DNA of 64,000 nt from contig CAWGRX010000022.1 in NCBI GenBank assembly GCA_963825075.1, positions 62,001-126,000 of the forward strand, given 5' to 3'. Below are positions 10,210-18,204 of this stretch, in pieces. The notes under the pieces were generated by a model, which searched no databases, was not told the DNA's origin, and was given only the letters and a program-made list of their open reading frames with translations. Source of the stretch: CAWAVN01 sp963825075. GTDB lineage: Bacteria > Planctomycetota > Planctomycetia > Planctomycetales > Planctomycetaceae. Position 1 is the first letter of the stretch. The number at the start of each line of letters is the position of its first letter. Position numbers and translations under genes: made by a program.

Positions 10210-12015
10210 GTGTCGGAGAAAATACCACATCTCGTGGGCCGTTCGTTATTACGCCGGGGGCTTCCGGCCGCGGTCCTATCGGGAGTCGTACTCGGAACTT
10301 GCGGCGATTGGCCGCCCGGTTTGGCATGGGCGGCCGATCCGCCGCCGATTCGACAAACGTCGGCGGTGGAACTTCCCGCGGCCCCGCCGACCAACACCGA
10401 AAACTCGGCACCGCCCGCCAAGACCGACACCCCGGCACCGCCGGCCAATACAAATACCCCGGCACCGCCGGCCAACACTCCAACGCCCGCGGATAACGTG
10501 CCCGCTACGGAGGGGACGTCTGGCGACATGTCCTATTCCACCTCCAGCCTGCCGCTGTCGGAACTTTTGGGCACGGAGGTGGCTCCGATTGATCTGGCCT
10601 CGGCTCTGAGCATGGCGGGCGTTCAGAACCCGGAAATGCTCATCGCCCGGCAGCGGATCGTCGAGGCGGTGGCCGAGCGGCAACTCGCGGCCGCGACGCT
10701 GCTTCCGTCGCTCCGCGCGGGATTGAGCTACGACGACCACACCGGTCCCCTGCAACAATCCTTCGGGAATATTCTCAGCCTGCACCGGAGCGCGCTTTAT
10801 GTCGGGGCGGGTTCGTATGCCATCGCCGCGGGCAGCGTGAACATCCCCGGCGTGTTCTGGGAAAACAACATCTCGCAATGGATCGTCGATAATCTGCAGG
10901 CGATGACCACAATCGAGCAGCGGCAGTTCCACAGCCGAGCGGTGGAGAACCAGGTCCTGCTTCGCGTGGCGGTAGGATACAACAACCTCCTGCGAACGGT
11001 GGGCATGAAGGCGGTCCGGCTGCAAAACGTGGACGATGCCCTCGAAGTCGTACGCCTGACGGATGCCTACGTCCAGGCGGGCGGGGCCAGGCAGGCGGAC
11101 GCCGATCGCGCGCGAGGCACCGCCAGAGTGTATGTGGCCCAATTGCAGAATGCCGAAGGGCAGTTGTTGATCGCTTCGGCGACGCTCGCGGAGCTATTGA
11201 GCCTCGATCCGTCGATCCGGCTGCAGCCGATCGAAGATCGCTACGTGCCGATGCCGATGGTTCCCGACCCGATCCCGCTCCGCGAACTGGTGGCGATCGC
11301 GGTCATGCAGCGGCCGGAGCTCCAGGAGCGGCAGGCGGTGATCCAAAAAGCGATGCTGGCCTTGCATGGACAGCGGGTGCTGCCTTTCTCGCCCACCGTT
11401 ATTGTCGGGTTCTCGGCCGGCGGAGAAGGGGGCGGGAGCAACCTGGTCCACCAGTCCCCGGCAAAAACCGACTTTGGCCGCAACGATCCGAACTTCGGCA
11501 ATTGGTCGGGCCGGCAGGATTTCGACGTGGTCGGCTATTGGATGCTCAAGAACCTCGGTGTGGGCAACTTAGCTGCGATCCGCGAGGCGGAAAGCAAACT
11601 TCACATCTCCAATTTCGAACTGCTCGCGGAACTCGACAAAGCCCGGGCCGAGGTCGCCCGCGGCTATGCCCGCAGCCATGCCCGTTTCGCGCAGATTAAA
11701 ACCGCCGAAGAGGCGGTCCGCACCGCCGAAGAGGGCTTCGAGGAAGACAAGCGGCGGATTCTGGGCCGGCAAGGCTTGCCCATCGAGTTGCTCGACGACC
11801 TGCGGCTGCTCACGGAGGCGCGGGAACAGTATCTCCGCGCGATTACCAACTACAACGAGGCCCAGCTGCAGCTCTACGTGTCGCTGGGAAATCCGCCGGC
11901 CGACATGCTGGCCCGGCCGGTTCCTCTGGAGGGTGTCAAGTCTCCTGGCGCGGCCGAGGGATCGGAAAATTCCCAGACGCCTCAGGCCCCAATGCCTCAG
12001 GCACCGATGCCTTGA
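10210..12015 (+). CDS. TolC-like outer-membrane efflux protein, copy 1
   Basis: The product has 601 residues and starts at GTG with AAGGAGG five bases upstream. It has a signal peptide (cleavage near LAWA-AD, ~40), then a Pro/Thr/Ala-rich low-complexity linker of ~60 residues with PPANTNTPA repeats, then two OEP (outer-membrane factor) repeats with the usual long helices. The motif FSPTVIVGFSAGGEGGG marks a beta-barrel/equatorial element shared with the next two genes. It would form the outer-membrane exit duct of the RND system. It is longer than E. coli TolC mainly because of the N-terminal linker. Confidence 0.88.
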   Translation: MSEKIPHLVGRSLLRRGLPAAVLSGVVLGTCGDWPPGLAWAADPPPIRQTSAVELPAAPPTNTENSAPPAKTDTPAPPANTNTPAPPANTPTPADNVPATEGTSGDMSYSTSSLPLSELLGTEVAPIDLASALSMAGVQNPEMLIARQRIVEAVAERQLAAATLLPSLRAGLSYDDHTGPLQQSFGNILSLHRSALYVGAGSYAIAAGSVNIPGVFWENNISQWIVDNLQAMTTIEQRQFHSRAVENQVLLRVAVGYNNLLRTVGMKAVRLQNVDDALEVVRLTDAYVQAGGARQADADRARGTARVYVAQLQNAEGQLLIASATLAELLSLDPSIRLQPIEDRYVPMPMVPDPIPLRELVAIAVMQRPELQERQAVIQKAMLALHGQRVLPFSPTVIVGFSAGGEGGGSNLVHQSPAKTDFGRNDPNFGNWSGRQDFDVVGYWMLKNLGVGNLAAIREAESKLHISNFELLAELDKARAEVARGYARSHARFAQIKTAEEAVRTAEEGFEEDKRRILGRQGLPIELLDDLRLLTEAREQYLRAITNYNEAQLQLYVSLGNPPADMLARPVPLEGVKSPGAAEGSENSQTPQAPMPQAPMP

Positions 12016-12137
12016 ACAGGGACGCCTCAGACACAGCCCGAATAAACCCCGTTTGTCAGCTTGGCGGGACAGTGCGGCCTTTCAAGACCCCAATGCGGAC
12101 GCACCCCCCAGGATGACCATAACCAAGGATGAGCCTA

Positions 12138-13871
12138 ATGTGGTATGGAACGCCCAAAACCCGCCTGGCGGCGGTGCTGTTGAGTTTAACGGTTTCGCCG
12201 CCGGCCATTGCCCCGGCCTTCGCCGCCCCACCGGATTCCGCGAGTCGCCCGGCTGAGTCTGCCGGCGGCAAATCCGCCTATCGCCCCGCCTATCTTCGAA
12301 GCACCGATGCGGAACGCAAGACGAATTCCGAAGATCAGCCTGCGGATGAGGAAATGCCGCGGGAAAAAACGAATCTGGAACGTCTGCGGGAACGGCCGGC
12401 AACGGGCATCGACCTGCCCAGCGCGCTGTGGTTGGGAGGTGTTCGCAACTTGAACATCTTGCTCGCCCGCCAGCGGGTCGTGACCGACGTCGCCCGCAGG
12501 CAATTCGCGGCGGCCCAGATTCTGCCGACCATCCGCGGCGGTATGAACTACGACAAACACACCGGGGCCTTGATGCAGTCCAGCGGGAACGTGCTCAACA
12601 TCAAACGCAGCTCGCTGTTCGTGGGCGCGGGTTCCGGAGCCGTCGCCGCCGGCACCGTCGGCATTCCGGGCGTGGGCTGGAACATGAACCTGGCGGAGGG
12701 GCTGTTTGGATACCTCAAAAGCCGGCAAGCCGTCGAGCAGCAGCAGTTCACCAGCCGGGCGCAGGAGAACGAGATGCTGCGGAAGGTGGCGGCCGCCTAT
12801 CTGGAATTGTTGCGGGCCGAAGGACAGCGGGTGCTCGCTTTGAAAAACCGGGAAGAGATCGAGAGGATTGTGGGGCTGACCCGGGCCTATGCCAAAGCGG
12901 GGGCCGGCCGACAAGCCGACCTCGAACGGGCTGAGACGAATCTGGAACAGCGAAACACCGACGTGACGCAGACGGAATATCAATCCGTCGCGGCGTCGGC
13001 CCACCTCGTGCAGCTTTTGAATCTCGATCCGAACGTGCGGCTGGTTCCGGCGGACGAATCGGTGGTTCCCACGCCGATCGTTCCCGATCCGATTCCCGTG
13101 CGGGAGCTGCTCGCCATCGCCGCTTTCAACCGTCCCGAACTGGGCGCTCAACAGGCGGCCTTGCAACAGGCAATGCTCGAGTTGCGCAAGCAACAGTTGC
13201 TGCCTTTCTCGCCCAACGTGATTATCATGTTCAGCTCAGGCTCATTCGGCGGCGGCAGCGACATTGTCGCCGGAAAAAACATCCCCGCCGTGGCCCGGAA
13301 TGACATTCTTACGCGGGGGCTTGCCTTCGGTGCTCCGGTCAATCAGCCCGAATTTGGAAAGTTCGGCACGCGGGTGGATTTCGACGGGATCGCCTATTGG
13401 ACCCTGAAGAACATGGGCTGCGGGAATCTCGCCCAAATTCGCGTGGCTCGCAGCCAACTCCGGGAGGCCGACCTGGAGAAGCTGCAAACGCTCAATCAGG
13501 TTCGCCGGGAAGTCGCCACGGCCTACGTGCGGACGCACACGATGTTTGCCATGATCGAGTCTAACGAGCAGGCGGTCCTGGTCTCTCAGAAAGCGCTCGA
13601 GGAAGATGAGTTGCGGATTCGCGGGTTTCAGGGGCTGCCGCTCGAAGTCATCCGCAGCCAGCAGTTGCTCGCGCAGGCTCGCCAGGCCTATCTCAACGCG
13701 ATCATCGAATATAACCAGGCCCAGCTGGATTTGTTTGTGGCCCTCGGACAGCCCCCCGCCGATGCCCTGGCCCGTCCCATTCCCGAGGGATTCGTTCCGC
13801 CGGCCGAAGGAAATAGGGATGGAACCCCGGCACCGGCTGCTCCGGGACCTGGGCCGGGCGGCAATCAATAA
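12138..13871 (+). CDS. TolC-like outer-membrane efflux protein, copy 2
   Basis: This is a paralogue of the preceding gene with 577 residues from the ATG at 12138. An ATG at 12129 overlaps the AAGG ribosome-binding site and is less likely. A signal peptide (cleavage after AFA) is followed by a short charged linker and two OEP repeats. It shares the RGGMNYDKHTGALMQSSGN and FSPNVIIMFSSGSFGGG blocks with its neighbours, and the tail is Pro/Gly-rich. The gene lies ~120 bp after copy 1 on the same strand. Confidence 0.87.
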   Translation: MWYGTPKTRLAAVLLSLTVSPPAIAPAFAAPPDSASRPAESAGGKSAYRPAYLRSTDAERKTNSEDQPADEEMPREKTNLERLRERPATGIDLPSALWLGGVRNLNILLARQRVVTDVARRQFAAAQILPTIRGGMNYDKHTGALMQSSGNVLNIKRSSLFVGAGSGAVAAGTVGIPGVGWNMNLAEGLFGYLKSRQAVEQQQFTSRAQENEMLRKVAAAYLELLRAEGQRVLALKNREEIERIVGLTRAYAKAGAGRQADLERAETNLEQRNTDVTQTEYQSVAASAHLVQLLNLDPNVRLVPADESVVPTPIVPDPIPVRELLAIAAFNRPELGAQQAALQQAMLELRKQQLLPFSPNVIIMFSSGSFGGGSDIVAGKNIPAVARNDILTRGLAFGAPVNQPEFGKFGTRVDFDGIAYWTLKNMGCGNLAQIRVARSQLREADLEKLQTLNQVRREVATAYVRTHTMFAMIESNEQAVLVSQKALEEDELRIRGFQGLPLEVIRSQQLLAQARQAYLNAIIEYNQAQLDLFVALGQPPADALARPIPEGFVPPAEGNRDGTPAPAAPGPGPGGNQ

Positions 13872-14239
13872 GAGTTACTCGAAGAACAGATGTCGCATTT
13901 ATCAGCCGCTGGGCGCTAGCCCACGGTTCCCAGAGACAACCGGACGCGAGCGCTTTGTGACAGCTTTGTTTTAGGGTTGGTTTCCAGCAAGGGCGAGGCT
14001 TCTGCCCAGCCGCAAACAAAAGCAACGCCTGATGGTGTGGCGGCTCAGCAGGAGCTTCACTTTCCCTTATCAATCCGAATTCTTAGCGGTATCAAAACAC
14101 GAGCGAGTTCCGGCTGATGTTCGGACATAGATTTCTCGAACAGCCCAAAAATGCAAATGACGTTTCGGTTACGAAACTCGTACCTTTCAAACCGGACGCA
14201 GAGCCTCTGCCTATTCCCTCACAGACGATGTGGTGCCCC
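13872..14239. other. Spacer with nested repeat elements
   Basis: A family 1 repeat begins at about 13874 (TCAGCCGC...GCGCTAGCCC) and resumes at 14106 (AGTTCCGGCTGATGTTCGG). It is interrupted by a 153-bp block (13953-14105) flanked by CGAGCG at 13947-13952 and 14100-14105. The block itself contains another short palindromic unit (GAGGCTTCTGCC ... GGCGGCTCAGCAGGAGCTTC). Confidence 0.6.
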
Positions 14240-16009
14240 ATGACGATTCGTTTTTTTTGCCGCAAGGCGCTCCGCCAGGGAACTCTTGCCGGTGCCGCCG
14301 CCTGCATCGGACTTTCGGCCGCTCCGCTGTTAATGGCCGCGCCTCCGTACGGCTCCGCACCGGTTTCAAAGAGCCGCGGCGACTGGGTGCTTAAGGTCTC
14401 ATCGCAAGGCGACTTAAAACCGGACCGATCGCAGCCCGAAAACGGAAAGCCCGGCGATGCGAAGGCCGGCAGCCAAAAGCCCTCGAACGGAAAACCCGCG
14501 GTCGCGGAGCCGCCCGGCGGCACAGCGAAGCCTCTGGACCTGTCGATGGAACCGCCCGCTTCCCAGGCAGATCCGGCGGGGATTGGGGCTTCATCCAATG
14601 TCATCCCGGAGGGCGAAGAGCAAATTATCGATCTGACGACGGCACTCCGACTCGCCGAAACCGCCAATCCGCAGATCGCCATTTCCCGGCAGGGGATTCA
14701 GACGGCCCTCGCCGAGCAACTGGGCGCCAAAGCACTGGCGCTGCCTCACCTCCGGGCCGGGATGAACTACCACCTCCACAACGGGGTGCTTCAGACATCG
14801 TTCGGGCTGATGCGGAAAGTCAATTCCCGGTCGTTCTACATCGGCGGCGGGTCGGGAACGCTCGCGGCGGAAACGCTCGTCTTTCCGATGGTTCAGATCA
14901 ATACGCATCTGGGAGAGGCGATTTACCAACCGCTGGCGGCGCGCCAACACGTGTATGCCAGCCAATACGAGACGCGGGCCACGATCAACGAGGTGTTTCT
15001 GGAAGTCGCCTCGCGCTATCTGGAACTGATGGCGGCGGAAGCGGAGCTCAAAGCGATCCAGCAGTCGGAAGAAGAACTGGGTGAGATCGCGCGGCTGACG
15101 GCCTCTTATGCCCAAGCCGGTCAGGGCCGGCTCGCCGATGCCCGCCGCGCCCGCACCGAAGCGCTGTTGACCCGGCTGGAAGAAGAACGGGCGCAGGAAC
15201 GAGTCGCCGTCGCGTCGGCCGATTTGTCCCGCGTTTTGCATTTGGATCCCTCGGTGCGATTGCGGACGCCGGGCGGCGCCATTGCCCCCGTCGATCTAAT
15301 CGATCCCAACGAGCAATTGCCGGCACTCATTGAAATTGCCCAGCGGGTCCGACCGGAATTGGCCTCGCGGCTGATGGAGATTTCCCGCCGGGATTACGAA
15401 TACCTCCAGGCGAAGACCCGGCCTTTGTTCCCCGAAGTGCAGGTTCGCTTCAGCGCCGGCGGGTTCGGCGGCGGCACGAACCGCTACGATTTGGTGTCGG
15501 TCAGCCCCGGCTTCGGTCCCATCTTCGGCCGGACCGACTTCGACATCATCATGTTCTGGCAACTGGACAACATGGGGGTGGGCAACATCGCCAAGACGCG
15601 GGAAAAACGCAGCGAACGGGAAATCGCCACGCTCGAATGGCACAACGAGCAGGCGACCATTCGCGACGAAGTGGTCACCGCCTACGGCCGAATGGAACAG
15701 ACTTTCGAAGCGATGCGGATCGCCGAACGCCGGCTCGGAGATGCCGAACGCGGACTCCAGGAAGACCTGCAACGGATTCGCGGCGGGGTCGGGCTGCCCG
15801 TGGAAGTCCTCGACAGCATGAAGCTCCTCATCGAAGCCCGCAACGCGCTGATCCTGGCGACGGTCGATTATGACGTGGCCCAATTCGAGCTTTACGTCGC
15901 CATCGGCCAGACGCCCGTGGGCAACCAGGCCACCGAACCGGCCACCGGCAAACCGGCCGGTGGTATGAATGCTCCAACTCCCGCACCGGCTCCGGAGAAC
16001 AATCCGTAG
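14240..16009 (+). CDS. TolC-like outer-membrane efflux protein, copy 3
   Basis: This is the third outer-membrane factor, with 589 residues from the ATG at 14240. The open frame extends up to 14117, but the extra 41 residues do not look like protein, and the ATG at 14240 begins a good signal peptide (RFFCRKALRQGTLAGAAACI ... LLMAA). A Lys/Gly/Pro-rich linker follows, then two OEP repeats. The blocks LRAGMNYHLHNGVLQTSFG and FSAGGFGGG match copies 1 and 2, though this copy is the most divergent. Its 3' end overlaps the open frame of the minus-strand TPR gene by 118 bp, but that overlap disappears if the TPR gene is frameshift-corrected. Confidence 0.85.
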   Translation: MTIRFFCRKALRQGTLAGAAACIGLSAAPLLMAAPPYGSAPVSKSRGDWVLKVSSQGDLKPDRSQPENGKPGDAKAGSQKPSNGKPAVAEPPGGTAKPLDLSMEPPASQADPAGIGASSNVIPEGEEQIIDLTTALRLAETANPQIAISRQGIQTALAEQLGAKALALPHLRAGMNYHLHNGVLQTSFGLMRKVNSRSFYIGGGSGTLAAETLVFPMVQINTHLGEAIYQPLAARQHVYASQYETRATINEVFLEVASRYLELMAAEAELKAIQQSEEELGEIARLTASYAQAGQGRLADARRARTEALLTRLEEERAQERVAVASADLSRVLHLDPSVRLRTPGGAIAPVDLIDPNEQLPALIEIAQRVRPELASRLMEISRRDYEYLQAKTRPLFPEVQVRFSAGGFGGGTNRYDLVSVSPGFGPIFGRTDFDIIMFWQLDNMGVGNIAKTREKRSEREIATLEWHNEQATIRDEVVTAYGRMEQTFEAMRIAERRLGDAERGLQEDLQRIRGGVGLPVEVLDSMKLLIEARNALILATVDYDVAQFELYVAIGQTPVGNQATEPATGKPAGGMNAPTPAPAPENNP

Positions 16010-17664
16010 GCGAGTTTACTTTTCCTATTCCTTGGGAGGCGGCGCTTCGCCCGGAAGCGCCGGGCGCGGCTGACATCTGGAAACAGTTGCTTGGCCTCCA
16101 ACTGGTCGGCCTCCCCCTGTTCGGTCTGCCCGAGTTCCTTCCGCGCTTGCCCGCGGTAATACAAAGCCCGGGCGCGGTTGGCCGGCTGAGTGGGGGCCAG
16201 TTCGATCGTTTTGGTGAAGTTCGCCTCCGCCTCCGCAGGTTTGCCTTGGGCCAGTTCCGCAAGCCCCCGCGCGAGCCAGCCGCCGGCCGATTTTGGATTG
16301 AGCTCAATCGCGCGGTCGGCATCGTCAGAAGCTTTCTTCAAATCATTCATCCGCACGTAGCTGCGGGCGCGATAGCCGAGGGTCCGGGCGATCGCGCCCT
16401 TAGCCCCAGGCTCCGATTTCCCGTACTTCTCAATTAAATCCAGCACGGTATTGCAGTCCGCCTGCGCCTTTTCCGACTGTCCCACGTCGAGGTAGATGTT
16501 GATGCGGAACCAGTAGAGATCAAACCGCATGGGTGCCTGCTTCAGCACCTGGCTCAAATCGTCCACGGCTTTTTGCCATTCCTGTTTCTCCCGATAGGCT
16601 CTTGCCCGATAGTAATGGTAGATGGGATCGCCAGGCACCGATGTCGATTGCTGCGGTAAAGTCCTCGATGGCCCATCCGGTCTTTCAAGCTCCAACTGCA
16701 CGCGGCCGCGCTCGAAGTGGAACAAGGCGGATTTCGGTTCGGATTTGACCGCCGCATTGAGGTCGTTCAGCGCCTCTTGAAACGCTTCACCTGATGCTCG
16801 TACGCCTTCGCACGCGATATAGAGCACCAGGCCGAAGTCGGGTTGGGCTTTGATGATCTTGTCCGTATCCTCGATCGCCCGCTGATCGTCGCCGATTGCC
16901 ACGGCGAGTTCCGCTCGTTCCAACCGGAAATCCAGATCATCGGGCCGAAGTTCGACGGCGCGGTCGTAGTCTTTGAGCGCCTCCTGGTCCTTGCCGCGCG
17001 ATGCCCGCAATCGGGCACGTTGCAGGAAGGCCTCGGCCTGGGTCGGATCGAGCCGGATGGCGCGGTTGAAATCTTCGAGCGCCTCGTCGTGGCGGCCATC
17101 GGCGACTTTTTCCAATCCCTGGCGGTAAGCCGTGTCCGCCATCGCTGCAAAAAAGCGTCCCTGGCTAAAAACGTCGAGGCTCATCGAGCCGATGGTCAGC
17201 GCGATTCCGGCCAGGACGGGAACCGCAACGCTCGACCGCCTGCCGCCCGCAGCCCGCCATGCTTGATACCGCCGGCGCTGCGGCAAAACGAAAACGAGCA
17301 CGATGAAAATACAGCAGACCACTTCCATCGCCGGGCCGAGCCACCAGATCCAAGCATCCCATAAGCCCAGCCGAACCAGCCAGACGATCCGGCTGTAAGG
17401 CGACATCCACCACGGTGCCCGCGTCAATACCGACGTGGCAATTGACGTCCCCAAAGCCAACAGACCGACGAGCAAAGGCCCCCACGCGATCTTCGGCGGA
17501 TCCAAGCGGCGGCGGTTCAAACTCGCCATCGCTCCCCCCCACAGCGACGAAAACCCCGCCGTGAACAATACCGAAGCCACGCCCAAAACCAGCGGCGACC
17601 ACGGAGCCGCCGCTTCCGGGTTTTCCTCGGATCGGTTTGCTGCGGTCGATGCGTCTTGCGGCAC
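15892..17664 (-). CDS. Membrane-anchored TPR protein (C-terminus probably frameshifted)
   Basis: The product has 590 residues and starts at GTG (17664) with GGAG upstream. The N-terminal ~170 residues contain about four to five hydrophobic segments (LVLGVASVLFTAGFSSLWGG, VGLLALGTSIATSVL, VVCCIFIVLVFVLP, VAVPVLAGIALTIGSM). From ~180 on there are about nine TPR units of the type A.....AI.LDP. TPRs are protein-interaction scaffolds; the partner is unknown. The last 50 residues (RARRFRAKRRLP...) read like antisense sequence. If one base is restored near 16068-16073, the frame ends naturally as QPRPALPGEAPPPKE with a stop at 16025, removing the overlap with the convergent TolC-like gene. Confidence 0.8.
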   Translation of the reverse strand: MPQDASTAANRSEENPEAAAPWSPLVLGVASVLFTAGFSSLWGGAMASLNRRRLDPPKIAWGPLLVGLLALGTSIATSVLTRAPWWMSPYSRIVWLVRLGLWDAWIWWLGPAMEVVCCIFIVLVFVLPQRRRYQAWRAAGGRRSSVAVPVLAGIALTIGSMSLDVFSQGRFFAAMADTAYRQGLEKVADGRHDEALEDFNRAIRLDPTQAEAFLQRARLRASRGKDQEALKDYDRAVELRPDDLDFRLERAELAVAIGDDQRAIEDTDKIIKAQPDFGLVLYIACEGVRASGEAFQEALNDLNAAVKSEPKSALFHFERGRVQLELERPDGPSRTLPQQSTSVPGDPIYHYYRARAYREKQEWQKAVDDLSQVLKQAPMRFDLYWFRINIYLDVGQSEKAQADCNTVLDLIEKYGKSEPGAKGAIARTLGYRARSYVRMNDLKKASDDADRAIELNPKSAGGWLARGLAELAQGKPAEAEANFTKTIELAPTQPANRARALYYRGQARKELGQTEQGEADQLEAKQLFPDVSRARRFRAKRRLPRNRKSKLAYGLFSGAGAGVGAFIPPAGLPVAGSVAWLPTGVWPMAT

Positions 17665-17861
17665 GCGTCTCTCCTACTGACAGGTCAGGGGCGACGGTCC
17701 ATCCGCTCCCAGTACATCGAGCAAATCATGGACCATTCTCACGTTATGGCTTGAGGGGCTTGCCTAAGCGCAGTCTAGCAACATCCGCCGGACTTGTCAG
17801 TTCGGACTGCCGCCAATTGCCGGACGGTAGGTGGCGATGCCTCGCCTTTTCGTTTTGGCGA

Positions 17862-18098
17862 TCAAAATTCCGAAGGCGGACGGATGGGTCGGCGGACAAG
17901 GTAATATATCAACGCCCCGACCCAATTGAGCAGCAAGATGATAAGAACCCAGACCAGTTTGTCGTTGCCTTCCGACGGTTCGTTTTGCGCACAATCAATC
18001 AGCATCCAGATCCAAAACGCCGCCAGCCCCAACCCGACAATCCCAAAGCAGGCAAAGCCCAACAAGCCGGGAAAAAAGTCCATCATCCGATTGTGCAT
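17862..18098 (-). CDS. Small two-TM protein, PLDc_N-like
   Basis: The product has 78 residues from the ATG at 18098; the frame extends to a TTG at 18149. Two hydrophobic helices flank the sequence IDCAQNEPSEGNDKLVWVLI, and NWVGALIYYLVRRP follows. This is the pattern of the PLDc_N family (W.l.ld.......kl.W.lvvl....GaliYll.r), small inner-membrane proteins of unknown role often found alone. Confidence 0.75.
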   Translation of the reverse strand: MHNRMMDFFPGLLGFACFGIVGLGLAAFWIWMLIDCAQNEPSEGNDKLVWVLIILLLNWVGALIYYLVRRPIRPPSEF

Positions 18099-18204
18099 GC
18101 TTCCATTTTCTCTTCGTCGGAATCCGTTGCGGGGGAAGTTGTCCGGCAATGGTTCGGCATCGAGGGGCGGCTTCGCGAGACGGCGAGTTTTTTCACCATG
18201 CGGG

